Source of the DNA: Aquabacterium fontiphilum
GTDB lineage: Bacteria; Pseudomonadota; Gammaproteobacteria; Burkholderiales; Burkholderiaceae_C
Assembly: GCF_009909205.1 (NCBI RefSeq)
Contig: NZ_JAAAPN010000004.1
Coordinates: forward strand, 124,001 to 188,000
DNA: 64,000 nt
Direction: 5' to 3'
Shown here: piece by piece, positions 45,647-53,589 of the stretch
Position numbering within the stretch: the first letter of the stretch is position 1
Layout: the number at the start of each line of letters is the position of its first letter
Notes under the pieces: generated by a model
What the model saw: the letters and a program-made list of their open reading frames with translations, nothing else
Told to the model about the DNA's origin: nothing
Database searches by the model: none
Translations under genes and position numbers: made by a program

Positions 45647-45713
45647 GGCCGCGGTCTCACCGGCGAGTTCGGGCAACGGGCCGTTGCCGGGCCCGCTGGT
45701 GCACGAAGCGATG

Positions 45714-46100
45714 TCAGGCTGCATGTTTGGCCTTGTAGTCGTTGACGGCTGCCTTGATGGCATCTTCCGCCAGGATGGAGCAGTGGATCTTGACCGGGGG
45801 CAAGGCCAGCTCTTCCGCGATCTGGGTGTTCTTGATCGACAGCGCCTCGTCGAGCGTCTTGCCGCGCACCCACTCGGTCACCAGCGAGCTCGAAGCAATG
45901 GCCGAGCCGCACCCGTAGGTCTTGAAGCGTGCGTCTTCGATCACGCCGGTGCTGGGGTTGACCTTGATCTGCAGCTTCATCACGTCGCCGCAGGCTGGTG
46001 CGCCAACCATGCCGGTGCCAACCGTCTCATCGCCTTTTTCGAACGAGCCGACGTTGCGGGGGTTTTCGTAGTGGTCGATGACCTTGTCGCTGTATGCCAT
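45714..46100 (-). CDS. iscU: Fe-S cluster scaffold IscU
   Basis: Scaffold on which the 2Fe-2S cluster is built. It has 128 residues. Conserved cysteines are in [28 protein letters not shown] and the late [15 protein letters not shown]. The HscA-recognition LPPVK is present. It lies 15 bases after iscS. Confidence 0.97.
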   Translation of the reverse strand: MAYSDKVIDHYENPRNVGSFEKGDETVGTGMVGAPACGDVMKLQIKVNPSTGVIEDARFKTYGCGSAIASSSLVTEWVRGKTLDEALSIKNTQIAEELALPPVKIHCSILAEDAIKAAVNDYKAKHAA

Positions 46101-46115
46101 GTCAGTTCTCCAGAT

Positions 46116-47336
46116 TCAGTGAGCGGCCCATTGAATGGTGCTCAGGTCGATGCCTTCCTTGTACATGTCCCACAGGGGCGACAGCTCGCGCAGCTTGGCC
46201 ACACGATCCTTCAAGGTGGTGATCACGAAATCGACTTCTTCTTCGGTCGTGAAACGGCCGATCGTCATGCGCAGCGAGCTGTGCGCCAGCTCGTCGCTGC
46301 GGCCCAGGGCGCGCAGCACATAGCTGGGCTCCAGGCTGGCCGAGGTACAGGCCGAGCCAGAGGACACCGCAATGCCCTTGATGCCCATGATCAGGGACTC
46401 ACCCTCGACATAGTTGAAAGACACGTTGAGGTTGTGCGGAATGCGGCGCTCCAGATCGCCGTTGACGAAGATCTGCTCGATGCCTTGCAGGCCGGCCAGC
46501 AGGCGCTGCTGCAGTGCACGGATACGCTCGTTCTCGGCGTGCATTTCTTCCTTGGCAATGCGGAAGGCCTCGCCCATGCCGACGCACTGGTGCGTGGGCA
46601 ACGTGCCCGAGCGCATGCCGCGCTCATGGCCACCGCCATGCATCTGGGCTTCCAGGCGCACACGGGGCTTGCGGCGCACGTACAGCGCGCCGATGCCCTT
46701 GGGGCCGTAGGTCTTGTGCGAGGCCAGGCTCATCAGGTCGACGGGCAGCGTGGCCAGATCGATGTCGATCTTGCCGGTGGCCTGGGCCGCGTCCACGTGG
46801 AAGACGATGCCCTTCTCGCGACACAGCGCGCCAATGGCCGGGATGTCCTGGATGACGCCGATCTCGTTGTTCACGTACATGACCGAGATCAGGATGGTGT
46901 CCGGACGAATGGCGGCCTTGAGCACATCCATGTCCAGCAGGCCGTCTTCCTTGACGTCGAGGTAGGTCGCCTCAAAGCCCTGGCGCTCGAGCTCGCGCAC
47001 GGTGTCGAGCACCGCCTTGTGCTCGGTCTTGACCGTGATGATGTGCTTGCCTCGCGACTGGTAGAAATGGGCCGCGCCCTTGAGCGCGAGGTTGTTGGAC
47101 TCGGTGGCGCCCGACGTCCAGACGATCTCGCGCGGGTCCGCGCCGATCAGGTCTGCGACTTGCTTGCGTGCGTTCTCAACGGCTTCTTCCGCCTCCCAGC
47201 CATAGGCGTGGGTGCGCGATGCCGGGTTGCCGAAGTGCTCGCGCAGCCAGGGAATCATCGCGTCGACGACACGGGGGTCCACCGGGGTGGTGGCACCGTA
47301 GTCCATGTAGATCGGGAAGTGGGGCGTCATGTCCAT
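46116..47336 (-). CDS. iscS: Cysteine desulfurase IscS
   Basis: PLP enzyme that supplies sulfur from cysteine to IscU and to tRNA thiolation. The predicted protein has 406 residues. The start could be any of three close ATGs; 47334-47336 is best placed after AGG. Motifs are [19 protein letters not shown], the PLP lysine in [18 protein letters not shown] and the mobile-loop cysteine in [17 protein letters not shown]. The operon order iscR-iscS-iscU-iscA is standard. Confidence 0.97.
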   Translation of the reverse strand: MDMTPHFPIYMDYGATTPVDPRVVDAMIPWLREHFGNPASRTHAYGWEAEEAVENARKQVADLIGADPREIVWTSGATESNNLALKGAAHFYQSRGKHIITVKTEHKAVLDTVRELERQGFEATYLDVKEDGLLDMDVLKAAIRPDTILISVMYVNNEIGVIQDIPAIGALCREKGIVFHVDAAQATGKIDIDLATLPVDLMSLASHKTYGPKGIGALYVRRKPRVRLEAQMHGGGHERGMRSGTLPTHQCVGMGEAFRIAKEEMHAENERIRALQQRLLAGLQGIEQIFVNGDLERRIPHNLNVSFNYVEGESLIMGIKGIAVSSGSACTSASLEPSYVLRALGRSDELAHSSLRMTIGRFTTEEEVDFVITTLKDRVAKLRELSPLWDMYKEGIDLSTIQWAAH

Positions 47337-47458
47337 CATTTGCCTACCGGGCAAAACTACGAATTATCGGTGGGCGCCGGCTCGTGCGGGCGCACACCCC
47401 TTTGCAACACTTTTGCCGCAAGGGTGACCGAAGGGACGGCCAGCCTGGCGACAAGAAC

Positions 47459-47992
47459 TCACTTCGTCAGGGCGGTGCCCAGCGCGAAGACCGAGTTGGG
47501 GGCCGTGACCTTGATCGGCTTGACAACCGGCTGCGTCGAAATCGCTCGCTTGACCGGCTGGGCCTCGACCGAGATCCCCTTGGCGAGCTGGTCGTCGACC
47601 AGCTTCTTCAGGCTGATCGAATCAAGGTACTCGATCATCTTCGCGTTCAGGCTGGTCCAGAGGTCGTGCGTCATGCAACGCCCGCCGTCTTCGCCCATGC
47701 AATTCTCCTTGCCGCCGCAGCCGGTGGCATCGATCGGCTCATCGACCGCCACGATGATGTCAGCCACGGTGATGTCCTCCGCCTTGCGGCCGAGCGAGTA
47801 ACCGCCCCCCGGGCCCCGGGTGCTCTCGACCAGTTCATGGCGGCGCAGCTTACCGAACAGCTGCTCCAGATACGACAGCGAGATCTGTTGGCGCTGGCTG
47901 ATGGCGGCCAAGGCCACCGGGCCCGTATGCTCGCGCAAGGCCAAGTCAATCATCGCGGTGACGGCGAAACGGCCTTTGGTGGTCAGTCGCAT
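47459..47992 (-). CDS. iscR: Fe-S sensing repressor IscR
   Basis: Rrf2-family regulator that represses the isc operon when it carries a 2Fe-2S cluster. It has 177 residues. The winged HTH is at the N-terminus (MRLTTKGRFAVTAMIDLALR). Cluster ligands are Cys92, Cys98 and Cys106, with His109 nearby in CMTHDLW; the second spacing is two residues longer than in Escherichia coli. AAGGAG lies 6 bases before the ATG. A type 1 IscR site overlaps its promoter, so it is autoregulated. Confidence 0.96.
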   Translation of the reverse strand: MRLTTKGRFAVTAMIDLALREHTGPVALAAISQRQQISLSYLEQLFGKLRRHELVESTRGPGGGYSLGRKAEDITVADIIVAVDEPIDATGCGGKENCMGEDGGRCMTHDLWTSLNAKMIEYLDSISLKKLVDDQLAKGISVEAQPVKRAISTQPVVKPIKVTAPNSVFALGTALTK

Positions 47993-48020
47993 GGCTCACT
48001 CCTTATCAGAGGCTCGGCCT

Positions 48021-48040
48021 GCTCCGGGGTTTCCCGGAGC
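48021..48040 (-). repeat. Hairpin in the iscR leader
   Basis: GCTCCGGG (48021-48028) and CCCGGAGC (48033-48040), four-base loop. It lies between the predicted transcription start (near 48057) and the ribosome site of iscR (47999-48004). No T-run follows, so it is a leader stem-loop and not a terminator. Confidence 0.65.
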
Positions 48041-48043
48041 GTT

Positions 48044-48068
48044 ATTCCCGAGCGATTAAGTCAATTAT
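48044..48068 (-). promoter_or_regulatory. IscR type 1 binding site
   Basis: The 25-base minus-strand site matches the type 1 consensus (ATASYYGACTRWWWYAGTCR then RSTAT) at 20 of 25 positions. The left half, ATAATTGACT, is nearly perfect and the right half weaker. It overlaps the -10 element of the isc promoter, the usual geometry for repression. Confidence 0.75.
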
Positions 48069-48092
48069 AGGGAAACCCACTGATTTGATCAA
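48064..48092 (-). promoter_or_regulatory. Sigma70 promoter of the isc operon
   Basis: On the minus strand, TTGATC (48087-48092) and a perfect TATAAT (48064-48069) with a 17-base spacer. It points to iscR, whose ATG is about 65 bases downstream of the expected start. Confidence 0.82.
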
Positions 48093-48208
48093 CTTCCAAT
48101 GCGGGTGTTCCCTGAGAAGTGAGCTATCGCGGCAATAGGCATGCCCAATCGAGGGACTTGCGGGAAGCCCCTGAGCCGGCGCGTCGCCCCTTCCTCAGCG
48201 CTGGGCGC

Positions 48209-48757
48209 TCACTGCGGGGTCAGCCCCTGGGCCTGGGAGAGGCGCGCGCGCAGGTGAAGCACCAGGCCGTCACAAGCCTGCTCGACCACGTCGAGCACGT
48301 GCTCGAAGCCCTGAGCGCCCCCGTAATAGGGGTCGGGCACCACCTCCACGCCGGCGTGGGAGGCGTCGGCAGGGATGAACTCGGCCAGGCGCCGCAGCTT
48401 GCGCAACACGGCCGGGTCGTCAGGGCATTCGGCCTCAAGCAGCGCCAGGTTGTCCCAGTCCATGGCCAGCAACAGGTCGTGCTGCATGAAGTCGGCCTCG
48501 GCCACCTGGCGTGCACGCAATGGGGCCAGGTCATAGCCGCGTCGCGCCGCGTGCGCTTGCGCCCGCTCGTCTGGCGGATTGCCCACGTGGTAGGCGTGGG
48601 TACCAGCTGAATCCACCGTCACCCAGCCCTGCAGTTCCGCCTCTTCCAGTTTGCGGCGCAGCACCGCCTCTGCCGTGGGGCTTCGGCAAATGTTCCCCAT
48701 GCAAACCATGAGGACCCGCAGGGTGCCGGGCGGCGGCAGACGATCAGGCCCGCCCAC
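48209..48757 (-). CDS. Low-molecular-weight protein-tyrosine phosphatase
   Basis: Removes phosphate from tyrosine residues. The catalytic P-loop VCMGNICRSPTAEAV (C-x5-R-S) and the general-acid loop EVVPDPYYGG are intact. The frame is open to 48808, but the family normally starts just before the P-loop. I chose the GTG at 48755-48757, giving 182 residues and a 14-base overlap with the upstream small gene. No tyrosine kinase or polysaccharide gene is adjacent, so its partner is unknown. Confidence 0.82.
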   Translation of the reverse strand: MGGPDRLPPPGTLRVLMVCMGNICRSPTAEAVLRRKLEEAELQGWVTVDSAGTHAYHVGNPPDERAQAHAARRGYDLAPLRARQVAEADFMQHDLLLAMDWDNLALLEAECPDDPAVLRKLRRLAEFIPADASHAGVEVVPDPYYGGAQGFEHVLDVVEQACDGLVLHLRARLSQAQGLTPQ

Positions 48758-48992
48758 TGAGCGGTACCACGCGTTCGTCGGTGTCCAGGGCGTGGAAGGC
48801 CCCATCACGCGCCATCATCAGTGGCCGTCCGTCGTCCAGCCGATACTCCACCACCCCGGTGGGTTCCCATTGACCGAGGGGATCGACCGTTGGCATCACG
48901 CGCACGAGGTGCTCGTAGGCGCGCACGGTGCGCAGGGCGCCTGCAGCGTCTTGCGCACGAAACGTCTCCAGCAAGTGAAGTTGCTTGTCCAT
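48744..48992 (-). CDS. Small conserved-looking protein (82 residues), function unknown
   Basis: Starts at the ATG at 48990-48992 with GAAGGAG 7 bases upstream. The sequence begins MDKQLHLLETFRAQDAAGAL and contains EYRLDDGRPLMMARDGAFHA. It is soluble, acidic, with no signal peptide or known domain. It overlaps the start of the phosphatase gene and is probably co-transcribed with it. Confidence 0.62.
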   Translation of the reverse strand: MDKQLHLLETFRAQDAAGALRTVRAYEHLVRVMPTVDPLGQWEPTGVVEYRLDDGRPLMMARDGAFHALDTDERVVPLSGRA

Positions 48993-49096
48993 GGTGGGCT
49001 CCTTCGTCAGCGGCCCGCCCACAGGCAGGCGCAAACCGATTGTGCGCGCCTGCCCCGCACACAGCAAGCCGCCCGGCTGTCCGCCCCCGTGATGTC

Positions 49097-51238
49097 TCAC
49101 CGGCGCCCGGCCTGAATGGGCACGACCACGGCATCATGCCCCGCTGCACCAAAGGCCTGCTCCTTGAGGATGGCGAGCTGATCGCGCAGGCGCGCGGCCT
49201 TTTCGAACTCCAGGTTGCGGGCGGCTTCCAGCATGTCTTTCTCGAGCTGCTTGATGCGTCTGCCCAGATCTTTCTCGGACAGCGCCTCGCTGCCGGCCAT
49301 CGACCGGGCCAGGGCCTCGGCCGCCTTGAGATCGTCCTTCGCGGCGTTGGACATGACCCCGTCGATCAGCTCCTTGACCTGCTTGCGCACGGTGCGCGGC
49401 GTGATGCCGTGGGCCTCGTTGTGGGCGATCTGCTTGGCGCGACGGCGCTCGGTTTCGTCGATCGCCCGGCGCATCGAATCGGTGATCTTGTCGGCATACA
49501 GAATGGCCATGCCGTTCTGGTTGCGCGCGGCCCGGCCGATGGTCTGAATGAGGCTGCGCTCAGCCCGCAGGAAGCCTTCCTTGTCAGCATCCAGAATGGC
49601 CACCAGCGACACCTCGGGGATGTCCAGCCCTTCGCGCAGCAGGTTGATGCCCACCAGCACGTCAAAGGTGCCCAGGCGCAGATCGCGCAGGATCTCGACG
49701 CGCTCGACCGTGTCGATGTCGGAATGCAGGTAACGCACCTTCACGCCGTTGTCCGTCAGGTAGTCGGTGAGCTGCTCGGCCATGCGCTTGGTGAGTGTGG
49801 TGATGAGCACGCGCTCGTTCTTGTCCACACGGATGCGGATCTCCTGCAGCACGTCGTCGACCTGGTGCGTGGCCGGGCGCACCTCCACCACCGGATCGAC
49901 CAGGCCAGTGGGCCGCACCACCTGCTCGACCACGTTGCCGGTATGGGCCTTTTCCCAGTCACCCGGGGTGGCCGACACAAAAATCACCTGGCGCATCTTG
50001 CCTTCGAACTCGTCGAACTTCAGCGGCCGGTTGTCCAGCGCGCTGGGCAGGCGAAAGCCATACTCGACCAGCGTCGTCTTGCGTGAGCGGTCGCCGTTGT
50101 ACATGCCCCCCAGCTGGCCGATCATCACGTGGCTTTCGTCCAGGAACATCAAGGCATCAGGCGGGAGGTAATCGACCAGCGTGGGCGGCGGGTCGCCCGG
50201 GCGCGCTCCCGACAGATGCCGGGTGTAGTTCTCGATGCCCTTGCAGTGTCCGACCTCTTGCAACATTTCGAGGTCAAACCGGGTGCGCTGTTCCAGGCGC
50301 TGCGCCTCGACCAGCTTGCCCTCGCCCACCAATTGCTTGACGCGCTGGTTGAGCTCCTCCTTGATGCCCTCGATGGCCACGAGCACGCGCTCGCGCGGGG
50401 TCACGTAATGGCTGCTGGGGTAGATGGTGAAGCGCGGAATCTTCTGGCGGATGCGGCCGGTCAGCGGGTCGAAGAGCTGGATGGAATCGATCTCATCGTC
50501 GAACAGCTCGATGCGCACGGCCAGCTCGCTGTGCTCCGCCGGGAAGACGTCGATGGTGTCGCCGCGTACGCGGAAGGTGCCGCGCCCGAAGTCCATGTCG
50601 TTGCGCTTGTACTGCATGCGAATGAGCTGCGCGATCACGTCGCGCTGGCCGAGCTTGTCGCCCACGCGGGCGATCAGCACCATCTGCATGTAGTCCTCGG
50701 GCTTGCCGATGCCGTAGATGGCCGACACGGTGGCCACGATGACCACGTCGCGGCGTTCCAGCAGGCTCTTGGTGGCGCTCAGCCGCATCTGCTCAATGGC
50801 CTCGTTGATGGCGCTGTCCTTCTCGATGAACAGGTCACGCTGCGGTACGTAGGCCTCAGGCTGGTAGTAGTCGTAGTAGCTGACGAAGTACTCGACCGCG
50901 TTCTTGGGGAAGAACTCGCGGAACTCGGCATACAGCTGCGCGGCCAGGGTCTTGTTGGGCGCGAACACGATGGCCGGGCGCCCCAGGCGGGCGATGGTGT
51001 TGGCCATGGTGAAGGTTTTGCCCGAGCCAGTCACACCCAGCAAGGTCTGGTAGCTCAGGCCATCCTGCACCCCTTCCACGAGTTGGTCGATCGCCGTGGG
51101 CTGGTCGCCCGCTGGCGGGTAGGGCTGGAAGAGTTCGAACGGTGAATCCGGAAAATGCACGAATTCACCCTCTGCCGCAGCGGGCGCGGGGGTGTCAACA
51201 GGGGCGGGGGCGGCGGGGCGTGAAATCGGCTCAGACAT
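49097..51238 (-). CDS. uvrB: Excinuclease ABC subunit B
   Basis: Damage-verification helicase of nucleotide excision repair. It has 713 residues. Walker A is [20 protein letters not shown]; the beta-hairpin region is [20 protein letters not shown]. The DEAD-like box is [36 protein letters not shown] is motif VI. The C-terminal UvrC-binding helix ([20 protein letters not shown]) is present. The first 22 residues are an Ala/Pro-rich extension. No LexA-type box is visible upstream. Confidence 0.98.
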   Translation of the reverse strand: MSEPISRPAAPAPVDTPAPAAAEGEFVHFPDSPFELFQPYPPAGDQPTAIDQLVEGVQDGLSYQTLLGVTGSGKTFTMANTIARLGRPAIVFAPNKTLAAQLYAEFREFFPKNAVEYFVSYYDYYQPEAYVPQRDLFIEKDSAINEAIEQMRLSATKSLLERRDVVIVATVSAIYGIGKPEDYMQMVLIARVGDKLGQRDVIAQLIRMQYKRNDMDFGRGTFRVRGDTIDVFPAEHSELAVRIELFDDEIDSIQLFDPLTGRIRQKIPRFTIYPSSHYVTPRERVLVAIEGIKEELNQRVKQLVGEGKLVEAQRLEQRTRFDLEMLQEVGHCKGIENYTRHLSGARPGDPPPTLVDYLPPDALMFLDESHVMIGQLGGMYNGDRSRKTTLVEYGFRLPSALDNRPLKFDEFEGKMRQVIFVSATPGDWEKAHTGNVVEQVVRPTGLVDPVVEVRPATHQVDDVLQEIRIRVDKNERVLITTLTKRMAEQLTDYLTDNGVKVRYLHSDIDTVERVEILRDLRLGTFDVLVGINLLREGLDIPEVSLVAILDADKEGFLRAERSLIQTIGRAARNQNGMAILYADKITDSMRRAIDETERRRAKQIAHNEAHGITPRTVRKQVKELIDGVMSNAAKDDLKAAEALARSMAGSEALSEKDLGRRIKQLEKDMLEAARNLEFEKAARLRDQLAILKEQAFGAAGHDAVVVPIQAGRR

Positions 51239-51260
51239 CCGGACGGCGCTTGGCTAGAAT
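51232..51260 (+). promoter_or_regulatory. Probable promoter of the aminotransferase gene
   Basis: CAGACA (51232-51237) and TAGAAT (51255-51260) are separated by 17 bases, overlapping the divergent uvrB start codon. The leader of about 75 bases contains a hairpin, GGGGCG (51283-51288) with CGCCCC (51296-51301). Confidence 0.5.
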
Positions 51261-51344
51261 AAAGGGTTTGCCCGATGGCTTCGGGGCGTCAAAAGCGCCC
51301 CATCGAATCTTTCAGCTTATCCCAACCGTCCGGAGACTGCTTGC

Positions 51345-52544
51345 ATGGCCTCGCTGTTCGCTTCCGTTGAAATGGCCCCCCGTGACCCCATCCTGGGCCT
51401 CAACGAACAATTCAATGCCGACCCCAACCCCAAGAAGGTCAATCTGGGCGTGGGGGTGTACACCGACGATCAGGGCAAGCTGCCCCTGCTCAAGTGCGTG
51501 GCCGCCGCTGAAAAGCAGATGCTCGAAGCCCCCAAGGCCCGCGGCTACCTGCCCATCGACGGGATCGTGGCCTATGACAAGGCGGTGCAAGGCTTGGTCT
51601 TCGGCGCCGAACATCCCGCGGTCAAGGGTGGCCGCATCGCCACGGCCCAGGCCATCGGCGGCACGGGCGGCTTGAAGCTGGGCGCCGACTTCCTCAAGCG
51701 CCTGAACCCCAACGCCCAGGTGCTGATCAGCGACCCGAGCTGGGAGAACCACCGCGCCCTGTTCGAATCGGCCGGTTTCCCCGTCGACACCTACCCCTAC
51801 TACGACGCTGACAAGCGCGGCATCAACTTCGACGGCCTGATCGCCAAGCTGAAGGCCGCTGCGCCTGGCACCATCGTGCTGCTGCACGCCTGCTGCCACA
51901 ACCCGACCGGCTACGACATGACCGACGCCCAGTGGGACGAGGTCATCGCCGTGTGCAAGGCCGGCGGTCTGGTGCCCTTCCTGGACATGGCCTACCAAGG
52001 CTTTGGCAACGGCATCGCCGAGGACGGCGCCGTGGTCATCAAGTTCCTGGACGCCGGCCTGAGCTACTTCGTGTCGACCAGCTTCTCCAAGAGCTTCTCG
52101 CTGTACGGCGAGCGCGTGGGTGCCCTGAGCATCGTGAGCGAAACAGCCGAAGAGTGCGCCCGCGTGCTGAGCCAGCTCAAGCGCGTGATCCGCACCAACT
52201 ACTCCAACCCGCCGACGCACGGCGCCCAGGTGGTGGCCACCGTGCTGACCACCCCGGCCCTGCGTCAGATGTGGGAAGACGAGCTGGCCGAGATGCGTGA
52301 CCGCATCAAGGTCATGCGCGGCGCGCTGGTCGAAGAGCTGAAAAAGGCCGGCGTGGATGGCGACCTGAGCTACATCACCCGCCAGAAGGGCATGTTCAGC
52401 TACTCGGGCCTGAACGCCACCCAGATGCAGCGCCTGCGCAGCGAGTTCGGTGTGTATGGTGTCGACTCTGGCCGCATCTGCGTGGCCGCGCTCAACAGCG
52501 GCAACATCAAGTACGTGGCCGACGCCATCAAGGCCGTGATGTGA
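51345..52544 (+). CDS. Aromatic/aspartate aminotransferase (class I)
   Basis: PLP enzyme transferring amino groups between aspartate or aromatic amino acids and 2-oxoglutarate. It has 399 residues. Motifs are APRDPILGLNEQFNADPNPK, HACCHNPTGYDMTDAQW, the PLP lysine in STSFSKSFSLYGERVGAL and the substrate Arg in VDSGRICVAALN. The family includes AspC and TyrB, which cannot be told apart here. A terminator follows 19 bases after the stop. Confidence 0.93.
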   Translation: MASLFASVEMAPRDPILGLNEQFNADPNPKKVNLGVGVYTDDQGKLPLLKCVAAAEKQMLEAPKARGYLPIDGIVAYDKAVQGLVFGAEHPAVKGGRIATAQAIGGTGGLKLGADFLKRLNPNAQVLISDPSWENHRALFESAGFPVDTYPYYDADKRGINFDGLIAKLKAAAPGTIVLLHACCHNPTGYDMTDAQWDEVIAVCKAGGLVPFLDMAYQGFGNGIAEDGAVVIKFLDAGLSYFVSTSFSKSFSLYGERVGALSIVSETAEECARVLSQLKRVIRTNYSNPPTHGAQVVATVLTTPALRQMWEDELAEMRDRIKVMRGALVEELKKAGVDGDLSYITRQKGMFSYSGLNATQMQRLRSEFGVYGVDSGRICVAALNSGNIKYVADAIKAVM

Positions 52545-52563
52545 TCGGAGGCTGAGCCTCCAA

Positions 52564-52596
52564 GAAAAAAGCCCGGCCTTTGGCCGGGCTTTTTTG
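52564..52596. terminator. Bidirectional rho-independent terminator
   Basis: Stem GCCCGGCC (52571-52578) and GGCCGGGC (52582-52589) with loop TTT, flanked by six A on one side and six T on the other. It ends the aminotransferase transcript and can also stop transcription arriving from the PEP-CTERM gene on the minus strand. Confidence 0.92.
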
Positions 52597-52924
52597 TGGC
52601 GTGCTCATGTCGGGCGGGCTGTGGCGACATGGCCCACCGTCATGGCTTCAGGGGGGGCGGCGGGGCGGGCGGCCGGGCGCCTGGGGGGCGCCGAGACGCG
52701 CAGCCGTGGGCTTGAAGCGCGCGTCAGCGCGCCGCCTCGTCATGCTTGCCGTGGCTGTCTGAGCGAAGTGGCCCAAGGCCACGTAGCGAGTTCCACGGCA
52801 CAAGCCCACGGCGAGCATCGCAGGGAAGTTCAGCCCTTGAGGCTGAACCGCCCACCTTGAAGCCCGGACGTCTGCCCCGCCGCCCGGACGATCTCGCGTT
52901 GCGACAGCTGCAGCCCCCGCGCCG
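52597..52924. other. Non-coding region with nested inverted repeats
   Basis: No gene is supported in these 328 bases. They contain paired arms that nest without crossing: 52655-52666 with 52874-52885 (12 bases, GGGCGGCGGGGC); 52703-52714 with 52801-52812 (12 bases, GCCGTGGGCTTG); 52747-52754 with 52793-52800 (8 bases). Local hairpins lie at 52676-52692, 52717-52732, 52768-52782 and 52828-52848. All arms listed are perfect complements. The region lies between the 3' end of the PEP-CTERM gene and a bidirectional terminator, so on the minus strand it would be a structured 3' UTR or small RNA. Confidence 0.6.
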
Positions 52925-53557
52925 TCAGCCGCGGCGGCGGCGTGCCACCAGGCCCACAGCGGCCAAGCCGGCGACGGCCAGGACCAGCGAGGTGGGCTCA
53001 GGCACCGGGGTCGTGAAGGTCAGGTTGTCGACCACCACGGCATTGCCGCTGAACGCGATCGAGCGGATGTCGGCCGTGTCGCGCATGAAGCCCAGGTAGA
53101 AGCCACCGCTGATGCTAAACGGGCCCGTCACCAGCGGGAAGGTGAACGACTCCAGCAGGTTGTTGCTGGCGCCGTAAGCCGACACCGTGATGTTGCCCTT
53201 GCCCAGCGAAGGGGCGTAGTGGTTCACGAACGCGGCGGCTGCGCTGGTCAGCCCGTCGAACGTGAAGGTCAGCGTGCCGGGAGCCGTGCTGGCCACGAAA
53301 TGGTTGCCCAGGCCCCAGATGCCGTTGGCGCCCAGATCGGCCACAAAGGCACCGACCACCGACTCATCGTTGCCAGTGAAGGTAACGCCCGAGCCGACCG
53401 CCACCGGCCCGCCGGTGATGAAGCCATCGAAGTCTTCAAAGTCAACGACGACTGCGTCAGGAATGACGCTGCCATCGGCCAGGATCACAGGGGCGGCCTG
53501 CGCGGAGGCGCCCACCAGGGCGGCGGCCACGGCCAGCAGGGAAGGAATGTGTTTCAT
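52925..53557 (-). CDS. PEP-CTERM exported protein
   Basis: Predicted 210 residues from the ATG at 53555-53557 with AGGAG upstream. A signal peptide ([20 protein letters not shown], cleavage after AQA) is followed by a beta-sandwich-like domain. It starts VVDFEDFDGFITGGPVAVGS and has LTFTFDGLTSAAAAF, a pattern common in exported PEP-CTERM proteins. The sorting tail is VPEPTSLVLAVAGLAAVGLV plus RRRR. No exosortase gene is in the window. It is 32 bases downstream of phoX on the same strand. Confidence 0.87.
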   Translation of the reverse strand: MKHIPSLLAVAAALVGASAQAAPVILADGSVIPDAVVVDFEDFDGFITGGPVAVGSGVTFTGNDESVVGAFVADLGANGIWGLGNHFVASTAPGTLTFTFDGLTSAAAAFVNHYAPSLGKGNITVSAYGASNNLLESFTFPLVTGPFSISGGFYLGFMRDTADIRSIAFSGNAVVVDNLTFTTPVPEPTSLVLAVAGLAAVGLVARRRRG

Positions 53558-53589
53558 GCTTGAACTCCTTGTTGAAACGGTAGATCGCA

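Noticed and set aside
45647-45724. In-frame N-terminal extension of IscA reaching into iscU.
   Set aside because: IscA from the later ATG has exactly the family length and start; the extension has no similarity.
51239-51344. SOS (LexA) box search in front of uvrB.
   Set aside because: No CTGT-N8-ACAG-like sequence is present in the intergenic region.
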